From Marisa cornuarietis (lineage: Eukaryota > Mollusca > Gastropoda > Architaenioglossa > Ampullariidae), in assembly GCA_004794655.1 (NCBI GenBank), contig SMMW01000624.1:1612001-1676000 (forward strand): DNA of 64,000 nucleotides. Direction: 5' to 3'. A program made the position numbers and the translations under genes. This document shows positions 1-10,986 of the stretch, piece by piece; the stretch's first letter is position 1; each line of letters starts with the position of its first letter. The notes beneath the pieces were generated by a model, which saw only the letters and a program-made list of their open reading frames with translations, was not told the origin of the DNA and ran no database searches.

Positions 1-84
1 GTGGGACGCCTTTTTGAAAGGACCGTTGCTGTGTTTAACTTGTACTGACGCATCTACATCAGCGCCTGTGCGACGAAAGAGACG
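1..84 (+). promoter_or_regulatory. 5' leader of TRIM-like copy 1
   Basis: This stretch aligns by eye with 15518-15606 in front of TRIM-like copy 3. Both contain a GGACGCC-TTTTGAAAG segment followed by a shared cATCAGCGCC-G-gCGACG segment close to the start codon. The similarity shows that the duplication unit included the 5' untranslated or promoter region. The upstream end lies outside the window, and no TATA box or initiator was identified. Confidence 0.45.
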
Positions 85-228
85 ATGGCAAAGTGCGGTG
101 TGACTGATGATGCCACGGCCGTCTGCGGTGTGTGCCTGGAGCCCTACAGGGGGCGCAATGCACAATTATTGCCATGTTCTCACACATTTTGCCTCCACTG
201 CTTAAAAAAGTTGGCGATGCACCACATG
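85..228 (+). CDS. TRIM-like copy 1, exon 1 (first half of RING)
   Basis: This exon encodes 48 residues beginning MAKCGVTDDA and carries the first six zinc ligands of a C3HC4 RING: CGVC at residues 14-17, then PCSHTFCLHC at residues 30-39. RING fingers bind E2 enzymes in ubiquitin transfer. The exon ends at ATG followed by the donor GTGAGT, a phase-0 boundary, exactly as in the copy at 15607. The last two ligands are on the next exon. The ATG is preceded by a leader shared with copy 3, which supports this start. The exon itself is intact, but the locus is broken downstream by a stop in the B-box, so a functional full-length product is unlikely. A short RING-only product is conceivable. Confidence 0.75.
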
Positions 229-354
229 GTGAGTAAAACTTCTAATTTTATGCAGCCAGGTAAACAATCACACGCATACACTCACTGTGCCGGCCGCCCT
301 CTTACACCAAACAGTTATCCATGCACCAATACGCACGTGCACACAAACTAACAC

Positions 355-468
355 ACACACACACACACACAGATACACTCTCCCAACACACGCACACAAA
401 CACACACACACAGATACAATCTCCCAACACACACACACACACACATTGATACACTCTCCCAACACACG

Positions 469-499
<31 letters not shown>

Positions 500-515
500 A
501 CGCACACACACACAC
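355..515. repeat. Compound (CA)n microsatellite in intron 1 of copy 1
   Basis: Long runs of CA are interrupted by short GATACA-CTCCCAACA segments that themselves recur about three times, so this is a compound repeat. Its His/Thr- or Cys/Val-rich reading frames on both strands are by-products of the dinucleotide. Intron 1 of copy 3 also holds a dinucleotide repeat at a similar position. Confidence 0.9.
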
Positions 516-1456
516 TAAAAAACCCTGTACTGTTTTGTAAAAGTGTAATTTACTCTTTGTTTGTTTCTCTTTCTCTGTATGCCTTTCTGTCTTTGATACA
601 CCCAGGACAATAAGGTTCACCCAGACAAACGGACGGATGGATGGACAGACGGACGGATGGACAAAGAAAGAGAAAAAAACAAAGAATAGCTTATATTTTC
701 TCTGTCGGTTTATTAATGCACACCTTATTTTCTAGACGATATCTGTACTGACTTTGGAGAAATCACAGCGCCAAAATACAGTTATAATACATATCCGATT
801 GTGACGACGCCAGTTTCTATATTTAAACACCTAAACTGTAGCATAACATTATGATGACATATACAACCGATCTTACACAACAGAATAAACGTCCATCAAC
901 GTTTTATAAAATACAAAAAACAGTTGTTTCCGAAACAAAAATATGCGGCCACACAAATCATGTATCTCCTTATGAATTTAAACTATCGTGCTTTCCATGA
1001 TAGTGTCTTTTCGCCCCAAACTAACAATATAAATTTCAGTTTTACAGGATCGTTTGGATTATCGTAGTTTATTATGTTTTACTTTCCACTTTATTTTTGT
1101 TGCTTATTCATGGACAATCTTACAAAATGTTGATGTACATAGTTTTCAATCATGTTTTTGATCTATTGATAATCATTTGTCAACATCTTCCTACGGGTGA
1201 TACAATTACTAAAAGCTCTAGTGAATGTATCAAATGGAATAAGCGTTAACATCATACAAACTACAGCTGATGGCGACGAAGTGTTAATATATTTGGACAC
1301 CTTTATCTTTAAGCTAAATAAAACTACTCACCCTTTTATGTTTTGTAAAAGTCAGGGTTCATCTAAATACAGCAACATTAAGCTTTCTTCTGTAACAAAA
1401 TTTATGTATACATTAATTTAAATAAAATTACATACAGTATTCTTTCTTTGTTTACA
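516..1456. other. Remainder of intron 1 of copy 1
   Basis: This AT-rich intron sequence follows the CA repeat. It includes a few GGACGGATGGAC-type short repeats at about 630-665. No coding exon, RNA gene or recognisable transposon was found. Confidence 0.5.
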
Positions 1457-1555
1457 TTGAAGGCTAAAGGCAGAGAAGATGTCAAAAAAGAGAAGAAATT
1501 CACTTTTCCCTGTCCAAGCTGCAGAGCAGTCGTCCCAGTGCCAGCTGAAATTCAG
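1457..1555 (+). pseudogene. TRIM-like copy 1, exon 2 (second half of RING)
   Basis: This segment encodes 33 residues that include FPCPSCRAVV, which supplies the last two RING cysteines, and ends at CAG followed by GTGAAC. Compared with copy 3 (17296-17415) it has lost the acceptor and the first codons: copy 3 reads AAGCAG then ATTTCTTTGAAG, while here the sequence runs TTTACATTGAAG. An in-frame cryptic acceptor (AAG before GCT at 1463) is possible. There is also an in-frame 12-bp deletion that removes a TGGV-like segment near the end. The normal splice signal therefore appears lost, consistent with a decaying gene. Confidence 0.65.
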
Positions 1556-1939
1556 GTGAACATCCAAGAAACAACTAGAATGCATCAATCGTTCTGATTG
1601 ATTTGAATAAATAGAACAATTGCAGTAAAACAAGAATGCAGACAAATAACATTTTTACTACTGAAATAGAGTTTATGAATAATTCAGGAAATAAAATTAG
1701 AGACCAACCGGAATGGTTTGCGTTCATTGGAGATATCGGTAGATAGAGACGATATTAAAGTAACCTGCAAATTTCAGTCTTGAAAACCCCATCCAGTAAT
1801 TAATTATCCGCTAGCAAAATAAGCGATTTTTACCTTCAACCAACTACGTCACGCTAGTGCACCAATCACAACATCGCCGGCAGTAAACATGTTTGAAGAT
1901 CAATTAATCTCTACGTCTTGTGTTTCCTCACATTTTTAG

Positions 1940-3156
1940 GCCAACTTTGACTTGAATCATGAACCTCTAACCTGCAAAGTCTGTGACCAACGTCAAGAGG
2001 CCGTGTACATCTGTATTGACTGTTGTCACACTATGTGCGCCTAGTGTCGGCGATGTTACGAGAAATTTACCTCCAATCACCGGATACAACCTTTGACCTC
2101 TAGATGCACAGAGTCGTCGCAAAATACTTCTCTCCCACAATTTGTTGAAGCCATCACTGACCATCTCACGGTGCTGGAGGCGGCGCTGGTGACGATGACG
2201 GAGGAGGAGGACACGCTGCAGCGGGAGATGCTAACGGTGGCTGACGTCATCAGCAGGCGGGCCGACGTCATGAGGGCGCTTGTGACGCAGGCAGAAAGGA
2301 ACAGCCAGAGGGCGCTGGCAGAACTGACCAACAAGCTGGGTAAACAAATACAAGAAGAAATGGTATCTGCTCGCGAAAAACAAACCGTCATTTTGCAGCT
2401 GTTAGAGTATAGCAGCACTGAAGAACATACTCCTGTCCTTTCAAATGATATATGGACATTTCTACTTAAGAAGAAAGATTACCAGCATTATCGGCAGCGA
2501 AACAAGAGTAAGCGACTGAAGTTCCTTATACCTCAGTTCATCGACTCGGCTATTGATGAACAAGATATATCGTCCTACATAGGAACTGTATCTGACAACA
2601 CTAAGCATCAAGAGGAGACAAATGACTGCCCTAGAAAGGCCCTTCAGTGTGGCGAGACCGAGGCTGCTATCAAGATACAAAGTGATAATCATGAGGAGAC
2701 ATTGAATTTCGCACAGCATGTACCTGATATGACAGAAAGTGGCGTGTATAAGAGGTCACTAGTAGAGCTAACATCTGATATCACAGCTGTTAAAAGTCAG
2801 CTGCAGGAGTTGCAGATGTTTGTAAGCAGCTTTTGCAGCATGCAGAGAGAGAAAACAGAAAATGAGGTCTTAGAAAACAGAAGCGAATGATCTCAAAGCA
2901 AGATTTTATAAGATAAAAAAGACACGCTGAGGACAAAGACAAACATTGTCACCATGCCAGAAAATCTTCAAGTACTGAAAATGAAATTGTTAATTATCGA
3001 CAAAAATTACTAGGCATTCAGCTGGAAGTTCAAAATCTAAAATCAAAAGCACAAAAAGCTAACTACAAAAATCGGAGGCAAAAGAAAAAGTAAGGGAAAG
3101 ATTAATTATTCAGAATCACAATAACGCCTCTAGCTGTTCTCTCGTGACCATATAAG
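1940..3156 (+). pseudogene. TRIM-like copy 1, exon 3 (B-box and coiled coil), nonsense-mutated
   Basis: The exon starts after a TTTTTAG acceptor. The B-box begins LTCKVCDQ and continues through two further CxxC pairs, but TAG at 2042-2044 replaces the CAG (Gln) of copy 3, and a nearby zinc-ligand His has become Tyr (RCY instead of RCH). After the stop the frame stays open to TGA at 2888-2890. It encodes a heptad-rich coiled coil (LEAALVTMTEEEDTLQRE, then long Arg/Glu/Leu stretches) and a second helical segment near the end. Homology to copy 3 continues, with frameshifts, to a donor at 3156/3157 that is phase 1 in the family. No C1q exon was found after it. I call it a pseudogene; the downstream half could be translated only from an internal start. 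Confidence 0.8.
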
Positions 3157-4780
3157 GTAAGATAGGATTACTTAATTATTTGGAAGTAATGACTGTAAAC
3201 ATAAGTCTCTACTGATAACATAATATCATTCCGTAAAAGCGGCTTACACCTGAGATAACTGTCTTTGTAACGGTGTCATTGCAAGGACAAGTTTACAAAA
3301 CTTTTCTAAATATAATGAAAGATTTATTTTGGGAAAGAGATTCCCTCGTGTTATCTGAGATGATGGTGTAAAATAATGTTGGTCAGCACTGGCAAGCACT
3401 GACTACTTGCTAAATGCACGAAACAATTTTTCTTCTGATTCGCAGCATTGAAATATTTTCAAATTGATTTAATATGCATAAGAGTTTATATGAAGTCCAC
3501 GTCTTTTTCTACATTTTAGAGAGATTGTATTGTGTAACTGTATGAAGCCTACATTTATTTCACATACAAATATAGATAAGATTAGACATAAATAATCTGA
3601 CCACGTATCTGTTACTTAGTAGTTACTTTCATAAATATTGTTTCCATCATCATCATCATCATCATCCTCATGGTGGCCCTAATGATCGTCCACCAACAAA
3701 AACCATAACATGCTAATAAAGATTAATCAATTAATTGGTTTACTTAGAATTAGGAATTGTAGGAATTTTCATTATTGTGTTTATACATGAGTCAGTTTGA
3801 CTGACAAGATCTGGTGTATCGACTCTACAAAATAAAACGACGCTTGGTTTGGAGCTACACATAAAAATGATCTTTGTCATTGCCATCAAACACCATAAAA
3901 TAACTTGCAACAGATGTGATTAACCTTTCTTCTGTATAAAGTTGTAGCTGAGGTTTTACTGCCTGTGTGTGTACGTGTGTGAGTGAGTGTGTGTGTGTGT
4001 GTTTGTGCGTGTGTGTGTGTGTGTATGTATGTATTTGTGCGTTTGTGTGTTTCTTTGCTAAAACTGGCTACATAATTATAGTAAATTTTTAAGTTTGCTT
4101 TTTTGTAGTTTAGATGGCATTTTATTATGAGTTACTTTATTGAAATGTTTATCACCTGAGATATTTTACGTGTCATTTTGTATGATAAAGTGACACGCTA
4201 TGTGTCTGAATTTTTCATGTCTGACAGTTATAAAACTTCTAAATAAATAATTGCTTTCTGTATTCTTATTTTTAATGCACAATTTTATGTTAGTTTACTA
4301 AGTTTGTTTATTATTGTTTATTATAATGCTTTATCAGATTGTTTACAGATCTACTTGAGTGGTCACCAACCTCACAGAAATACCCTCGAGCAAAGACAGT
4401 AAAAGTAAATTTTCACTCTGTCATTTAAACTGCAAATGTGCTCTTCTGTTTGAAATTTCATGTATTAGAAGACAAGATAAATGCAAAGAAATAAGAAAAA
4501 TATATCAATAAATATACATCGTTTTTACATCACTCTGCGTTCTCATGGTTTGCGAACTGTTCTTGTTTTTCCTATTGAGTCGAGAGATATGTGATAGTGA
4601 GTCTGTAGCTTAACATCTCATAGTAACTACCACAAAAATAATCTTGACCTCATCCGTGTGCTATTTTTCTGTTTAGTCATTTCTATAAAAACAAAAACTT
4701 ACTTCTAAACCTTCCCTAAAACCTTTACCCTAAAGCTTAACACCACCGTGTCTTATGTACACGTTTGCACTTTACAAGTT

Positions 4781-4829
<49 letters not shown>

Positions 4830-5277
4830 GATTTCTTTTACATGAAAAAACTGCAAATTAAAGCAAAAAAAAAAAAAAACAGAGTTGAAATAGAATAATC
4901 GAACTGGCAACCTCTGTAGTTTAAAATCCCTACAACAGTGGTTTCCGTATCTTTGCCCCAAACGCCATGCAGCCAGACATCTGTTTATGCACCTCAAGGT
5001 AACCCATATTTCCATGTTGTGACAAGCTTAAAATGAGGTCACGTGTGACAAAAGTATCTGTGCTCTCTTTATGTCTACCGGCATTTTCCTGTGAAGTGAT
5101 AGATAGAGTATCGAATTATTTCTGAATATGTATTTTTTACAAATTAAACTTCACTGCAAAAATCTTTTACAAGGGTAACTTCAGGAACTTTTAAATGACT
5201 AAGGCACTTCCTTATCAATTAATGTTGTTATATTAGTTTATTATGTAATATGAAATATTTTTATTTTGTCGATTCAG
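3157..5277. other. Gap between TRIM-like copies 1 and 2
   Basis: No gene was recognised. The first 125 bp match the intron after exon 3 of copy 3. The segment at 3279-3490 matches 20395-20640 in reverse orientation. Simple repeats include (CAT)n at about 3645-3665, GT-rich sequence at 3963-4055, (AC)n at 4783-4826 and an A-run at about 4866-4880. A RING first-half exon for copy 2 was looked for and not found. Confidence 0.5.
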
Positions 5278-5400
5278 GAGATTTCATCAGATACGAAAGG
5301 TAGTAAGGATGACAAAGGAAATGAGAGACCTTTGACATTTCCCTGTCCAACTTGCAGGGCAGTTACTACAGTGCCAGCTGGAGGTGTCACTCAGTTCCAG
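5278..5400 (+). CDS. TRIM-like copy 2, exon 2 (second half of RING)
   Basis: This 123-nt exon (41 codons, phase 0 at both ends) sits between a GATTCAG acceptor and a GTAAGA donor. It encodes a charged linker (EISSDTKGSK...) followed by FPCPTCRAVTTVPAGGV, with the final CxxC pair of a RING finger. It corresponds to exons 1457-1555 and 17296-17415 but is clearly diverged from both. No exon 1 carrying the first six RING ligands was found upstream, so it either belongs to a locus that has lost exon 1 or would have to splice from copy 1's exon 1, about 5 kb away. The exon is intact in isolation. Confidence 0.7.
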
Positions 5401-6844
5401 GTAAGAAACATCTTCAATAAAATATAAATTAATCTACTTATAAGACTATTACGCAGTCTGCAAACTATTTGTGCCTTAAACATTGGGTCCTTTCACGTTA
5501 CTTAAAATTACACAAATAAAAAAACATTATACTTAAAGCGAATTAAAACAAAAAGTCAGTAGGTAGCACTGGTACCAGAGGAAAGTTAATATATTGTCAC
5601 AATCGCAATACATAGAGTAGCATATCAGTAACGACAATTGGTAACAACGGAAATGTAATATAGTGCTACATCACAATTTATATATATATATATAACATCT
5701 AATAACATTCTCAGTAGGTAGCATTAACATTAGCTGACAAATAATATAGTGACACAATAATAATACATGTATTAACATATACTATTTTTTATTAAGTAGC
5801 CCTGGTATAAAGAGAAACTAATACAGTGTTATATTACAATTCATATAGTGATTCAAAATGACATATAGTAACATCACATCTCAGTAGATATGATTGTTAC
5901 CAGAAGAAAAATAATTTAGCGCCACATTTACATTACTTATAGTAGGTATAGTATTAAGTTAAAGCAATGGAGGTGGGAAACACTGCAGGTTAACACATAC
6001 AATATAGCAGAGGGTTTGATAAGATTCACTGAAGAATACCCAACGATAATAAGACTCATAACAATACGAAAAAAGAACAACAGCCTCTTGACCGAATTGT
6101 ACATTCATATCCATCCTTTTTGTACGGGTGTAAAATGTTAACTGTAGGCTTTCTGTCCAATCAAATAAAAAAAGTTAAAAGCAGTCATCAAAACTGACAG
6201 ATAACAAAAATGTTGATCTGATAACTATCTTGCTCAACACAGCTGTACCTGTCATAAGATGCATTAAAATGAAGACTTTTGCCAATTTGCGTCTGTCATA
6301 ATCACACTACTTTTATCCTGACTGAACCAAAATAAATTCATTTTAAAGAGAAAAATAAAAAAAAACAAAACTACAGTTGATTCTAAATTTATATCATCCT
6401 AGCCCAGTAACATGTTCTTACAACTTGAAGATCTTCACATATTTTAAATCTGAAGTACATGTTTTGTGCTTTACTTACCATCTTCTGATACTTTATGTAG
6501 TTAAAAAGTCCCATAATTAATCGATTTTTTAGATTACAGACCTACTGGAGATTTTGTATTAACTTTTTATGAGGCTTGGACTACAGGAGCTGTAGATTGT
6601 AAAAAATATATCCCAACATTACAAAGTGTTCAATTTTGCCAAACCAGCAAAGAACAACCTGATTAAATGAAAGATTATGTTTTTACTTTTTCATGTTTAT
6701 TATCCATTATCTTTCTTCTTTAGACACGAAGAAAGACGTTTTGTTTCTAAGATTTCTTAGTTTCACTTTGTATACCTACGATCTTTTAAAAAAAGTAAGA
6801 CGCAGATAGTACACTGACCTTTACTTAGTCAATTTATTTTTCAG
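5401..6844. other. Intron between exons 2 and 3 of copy 2
   Basis: This AT-rich intron contains a diffuse imperfect repeat at about 5550-5960 of TAGTA(A)CA-like, 'gtagcact...' and 'tagtgacac' phrases that recur every 60-120 bp. No exon or recognised mobile element was seen. Confidence 0.4.
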
Positions 6845-8025
6845 AATAATTTCTACTTAGACGATGAAGTCCTGACCTGTGACGTGTGCGACGGTGGTGA
6901 GGACGCCATGTTTGCTTGTACTGAGTGCGGTCACAACATGTGTGACAGATGCCAGCGATGCCACAACAAATTTCTCTCCAATCACCACTGACTCTGACCT
7001 TTAGTTGTCAAAAACACTCTCAATTAAGCTTTCACCCGGCGGACGAGTGTATAGTAGCAGACTAGCTGAAGGTGTTGGAGGCGGCGCTGGTGACGATGAG
7101 GGAGGAGGAAGACATGTTGCAGCGGGAGAGGCAGGCGGTGGCTGACGTCATCAGCAAGCGGGCCGAGGCTGTGAGGGCGCTGGTGGCGCAGGCGGAGGAG
7201 AGAAATCAGAGGGCGCTGGTGGAAGTGACCGAAAGGCTGGGTAAACGGCTACAAGAAGAGATGGAAAATGCTCGCAAAATACACGGTAAACTGTTTCAAT
7301 TGATACCGCGGGGAGGCAATATAAAGACAGTGACTCAGATCAGCAGAAAGGGGCAGACGGTTCTCCTCAATGATGCCGATGTCCAGTTTTATCAGCAGCG
7401 ATACAACAAAGGCAGACAAATGAAGATAATGCTGCACAAATACAACGACGCCGCCATTGACCTCAAGATCTTAGATGACTACATAGGCACCGTGTGTGAT
7501 GAGGAACAACCTAAAGGGGAGACTAGCAACATGCAAGTGTCAGAGCCTCTCTGTACTAAGGCACAGTCTCCAGAAGGGCAATGGAAGGATCTACCTGTTA
7601 CATCACAGCTGTCAGACACAACAGAACCAACATCTAACATTAGTGAGAAGGGGGACATGTTGACAGTAGACACACCTTCACATTGCTTAGAGAGACCCAG
7701 TAATGCGATACTAGAGCTGGGTATTCTCAAGGAAGAGATCTCTAACCTTCGGACGGATGTGGCCATTTTGAAAGAAAAGGACTCCATGGCTGAGCAGAAT
7801 ATCAGAATTTTTCAAGAAAAGTTGAAGAGTGTTAAAGAATCTCTTGTAAGTACGCAAAAGGTACGACCTGTATGAAGCAAGAGATTAAAACAGTAAAGGC
7901 CGTTAACTCTAAACTGCAGAATGTCATTGAAAATATTTAGCAGGAGTCTTTAATTATTAAAAGAGAGACAAATAAAGCACAAGAGGACACTGAAGACTTG
8001 GGTAAAGAGCTCAAGAGTTTCAAAG
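6845..8025 (+). pseudogene. TRIM-like copy 2, exon 3 (B-box and coiled coil), frameshifted
   Basis: The exon starts after TTTTTCAG and encodes a B-box with VLTCDVCDGGEDAMFACTEC followed by GHNMCDRCQRCH. An indel after the SNH motif gives TGA at 6989-6991. The coiled coil then resumes in another frame, interrupted by TAG at 7063-7065 and open from 7066 to TGA at 7873-7875. It shows AALVTMREEEDMLQRERQ and long Leu/Glu/Arg heptads, and a second helical stretch near 7720-7860. A further frame change carries the helix on to a donor at 8025/8026, giving SFK plus one base (phase 1). The C1q exon at 8694 picks up this phase. At the protein level it is only moderately similar to copies 1 and 3, so the duplication is older than the copy 1 / copy 3 split. 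Some breaks could be sequence errors, but three separate lesions favour a pseudogene. Confidence 0.75.
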
Positions 8026-8360
8026 GTAAACAGTACATTTTTTAAACAATGACCATGTACTTATCTCCGTTCTTATGAAAGAAAATCTAGTTAACATGCA
8101 CGCGTATAAAGAAGGAAACACATCTCATACTCTACAAGCTGCTTATTAACAAAAAATCCCCGTTTATTTCAAAAAAGCTTATGTGTTAATATGTGTGTTA
8201 ATGTGTGTGTGTGTGTGTGTGTTTTAATATGTATATATATATATATGTGTGTGTGTGTGCACGCTTGCGGGTGTGTACGTGCTTTGGGATCGTTGTACTA
8301 AAAATATTTATACGACAACAATCAATGATTATGATAATGCTTCTGCTGATGCTGATCACA

Positions 8361-8429
8361 GGCTACATTGCGATACGGTGAAACAGCGTGTTCTAGATGT
8401 TAGTGCGACCCTAGCTTGACATTGTATAG
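8361..8429 (+). pseudogene. Duplicated 3' end of a C1q domain inside the intron
   Basis: About 70 bp here repeat the last part of the C1q coding exon at 9024-9089. Both share CATTGCGAT/CACTGCGAT, GGTGAAACA, ATGTTAGTGCGACC, CTTGACATTGTATAG and thus the same end and stop codon. The copy lies upstream of the real C1q exon and in the same orientation, so it is the remnant of a partial tandem duplication of the C1q 3' end. It is too short and degraded to function. Confidence 0.65.
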
Positions 8430-8616
8430 TCGTTACTCAGTTTCACTTATTATGTGAGCCTAGGTGTAAATTACCCAAACAGCACAAAATGGTGGCTCGA
8501 TAATTACCTAATAATGATAATGAGAGTCGAACAAATAAATATAACGATGACGTTGACGATGATAGTATTGATGATAGCTGTTAAGTATGAAAAGATTGTT
8601 GAGTAATTATATATAC

Positions 8617-8628
<12 letters not shown>

Positions 8629-8686
<58 letters not shown>
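8629..8686. repeat. (GT)n microsatellite abutting a splice acceptor
   Basis: About 29 GT units run directly into TTTTCCAG, the acceptor of the C1q exon at 8694. The repeat therefore takes the place of the usual pyrimidine tract. Confidence 0.9.
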
Positions 8687-8690
<4 letters not shown>

Positions 8691-8693
8691 CAG

Positions 8694-9089
8694 AAAAATC
8701 CAGTTTCTTTGTGGCTTTTGACGCCAGACTGAGTGAGGATACAACAGTCCACAAGGAGGAAAACATTATCGTCTTGAGCGGCGTACAGTGAGGACACAGG
8801 TATTTTCACTGTTCCTGTAACAGGCATCTACTTCTTTATGGCAAAAACAGTGAAACTTCAAACACCAAACCTTTCACTTGATATATTTCTGGATGAATGT
8901 CGGGTTGCTGAATCATTAGTTAATAAGGCTGTAAAGGCCGATGGGAGCTGTGTTGTGCACTTAGTTCAGAAACTGACTCAAGGACAAGAGGTGTCACTGT
9001 GGACATGTGCCTGGTCACAAATTACACTGCGATGGGGTGAAACATCCGTTACCGGTATGTTAGTGCGACCAGATCTTGACATTGTATAG
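8694..9089 (+). pseudogene. TRIM-like copy 2, C1q-domain exon
   Basis: The exon opens in phase 1 after TTTTCCAG and continues the coiled-coil frame. It gives SSFFVAFDARLSED, the first C1q beta strand, and NIIVLSGVQ, then TGA at 8789-8791. At that point the usual YN-x-GGHYD segment is missing, and the frame shifts into TGIFTVPVTGIYFFMAK. It then reads CVVHLVQKLTQGQEVSLW and SVTGMLVRPDL before TAG at 9087-9089. These match the C1q signature positions (TGxFTxPVxGxYxF; a hydrophobic HLQKGDEV-like strand; the final SxxGxLxxPD strand). C1q/TNF folds form compact trimers that recognise ligands, normally outside the cell. Here the domain follows a RING / B-box / coiled coil with no signal peptide. 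The deletion makes this copy non-functional unless an error lies there. Confidence 0.8.
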
Positions 9090-9758
9090 CAGATGAACAG
9101 GTCCACCACCCCTAGAGAAGCTAAGACCAATTCAGTTATATGGCACATATTACCTGCTTTGAGTGGCTTAGCAGGTGATCATCTATATGCTGAGGATAGG
9201 ATACTACCGTTTGAACTATTAACTCTTCTACAAATTTTAGATTGGCAAGTAAGACTAGTGTGTATGTCAGTTAGCCAGCCAGACAACAGAACATCTGCAG
9301 AACTGTCCCTTGCATGGTCCTCAGGCACCAGACCTGAAGGGAGGAAGTCACAGTGGCACGGGAGGCTCATGGCAGACTAAAGAACCTTCAGCGCCAGGCG
9401 GTATTTGTAGGGGAAGCGGAATTTTTCACTTCATTTCAATTTTTTGTATTTTTATATTTGTATTTGTATTTTTCGGTTTTGTTTTGTGCTTTTAGAAAAA
9501 GTATAGTAGGGGTTCGTAATCTGTATGCTGTTATTTAAGTAAGTCAGGTGTGAACATCTTATTTAACGTTTACCGTCAGTGGGTGATCAGAATCAAACTA
9601 TAATTTTCACCAACGGGGTCAGTTCGCCAAAGCAACCGTGTCGCAATTGCGAGAAGGATCTGTATACCCGTAACTCACTTTTGTGTACTCACAGGAAGAA
9701 ATAGGAAAATTGAAGCTTGCTTTATTTAACACATAAAACTGTTATGAAAAGGATTCAG

Positions 9759-9760
<2 letters not shown>
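9090..9760. other. Region downstream of TRIM-like copy 2
   Basis: Mixed-composition sequence follows the C1q stop. It has short open frames but no domain or family I recognise. A T-rich block lies at about 9425-9490. It probably includes the 3' untranslated region of the ancestral gene. Confidence 0.35.
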
Positions 9761-9805
<45 letters not shown>

Positions 9806-9860
9806 TTTTCTATAGCACTTTCTCCACCATAAAGATAAACTCAAAGTGCTTTACGCAAAG
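9761..9860. repeat. (AAT)n microsatellite with repeat-element tail
   Basis: About 15 AAT units (9761-9805) are followed by a TATAGCACTTTCTCCACCA...CTCAAAGTGCTTTA segment. Phrases like 'tatagcgct...ctcaaagcgcttta' next to trinucleotide repeats are characteristic of molluscan short interspersed repeats, so this is probably the end of a SINE-like element. The family was not identified. Confidence 0.55.
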
Positions 9861-9876
9861 AACACCAGACATACAT

Positions 9877-10723
9877 GATATATGTGACCACTAGCTCTAT
9901 ACACAAGATATGTGTGACCACTAGCTCTATACACAAGATATGTGTGACCACTAGCTCAATACATAAGATATATGTGACCACTGGCTCTATACACAGGATA
10001 TATGTGACCACTAGCTCTATACACAAGATATATGTGACCACTACCTCTATACATAAGATATGTGTGACCACTAGCTCTTTACATAAAATATATGTGACCA
10101 CTAGCTCTATATACAAGATATATCTGACCACTAGCTCTATAGTCTATACACAAAATATATGTGACCACTAGCTCTCTACACAAGATATATGTGACCACTA
10201 GCTCTATAGTCTTTGCACAAGATGTATGTGACCACTAGCTCTATGCATAAGATATGTGTGACCACTAGCTCTATACATAAGATATATGTGACCACTAGCT
10301 CTATAGTCTATACACAAGATATATGTGACCACTAGCTCTCTACACAAGATATATGTGACCACTAGCTCTATACACAAGATATGTGTGATCACTAGCTCTA
10401 TACACAAGATATATGTGACCACATGCTCTATAATCTATACACAAGATATGTGTGACCACTTGCTCTATAGTCTATACACAAGATATATGTGACCACTAGC
10501 TCTATACACAAGATATATGTGACCACTAGCTCTATACACAAGATATATGTGACCACTTGCTCTATAGTCTATACACAAGATATATGTGACCACTAGCTCT
10601 ATACACAAGATATATGTGACCACTAGCTCTATACACAAGATATGTGTGACCACTTGCTCTATAGTCTATACACAAGATATATGTGATCACTAGCTCTATA
10701 CACAAGATATATGTGACCACTAG
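9877..10723. repeat. Minisatellite, 30-bp unit with a 37-bp variant
   Basis: Roughly 27 head-to-tail copies follow the pattern GATATATGTGACCACTAGCT plus CTATACACAA. Variant units carry an extra 7 bp (CTATAGTCTATACACAA). The variants recur at intervals in the second half, giving a hint of higher-order structure. Single-base variants (TATATG or TATGTG; CTAGC or CTTGC) are mixed along the array. Because 30 is a multiple of three, long repetitive reading frames occur on both strands, but they break at the 37-bp units and are not genes. Confidence 0.95.
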
Positions 10724-10951
10724 TTTTTGCACTCCTGTTGTGAAACAGTCAGCAGGTATGACTGTCTACAGTTGATGGCGATGGACGAAGCTACAGTAAT
10801 GTGGGAGAATAATCTCATGTTGTAACTGCTGAGTTAATACAAATAATTCTTGTCCATAGAACACATAATCGTAGATAGCTGGGGTCTACATGACCGCACA
10901 ACAAATGTATAGTCTGTAGTTGTAGATCAACTTGTAGATCCATGTCCGGCG

Positions 10952-10986
<35 letters not shown>

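Noticed and set aside
268..620. Long Cys/Val- and His/Thr-rich frames on both strands, and similar ones at 14.5-15.3, 21.0, 22.4 and 48.5 kb
   Set aside because: They are translations of CA/GT dinucleotide repeats, open in several frames at once, with no domain content.
2042..2044. Stop-codon reassignment or programmed readthrough, since several stops replace CAG
   Set aside because: Other lesions (indels, lost splice acceptor, other codons replaced) occur in the same copies, and intact paralogues end normally at TAA/TGA/TAG. Ordinary C-to-T decay is simpler.
9841..10653. Repetitive protein frames on both strands across the minisatellite
   Set aside because: The 30-bp unit is a multiple of three, so open frames follow automatically. 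They break wherever a 37-bp unit occurs.
9877..10723. Possible CRISPR array
   Set aside because: The units are contiguous and lack unique spacers, no cas genes are present, and the context is animal DNA.
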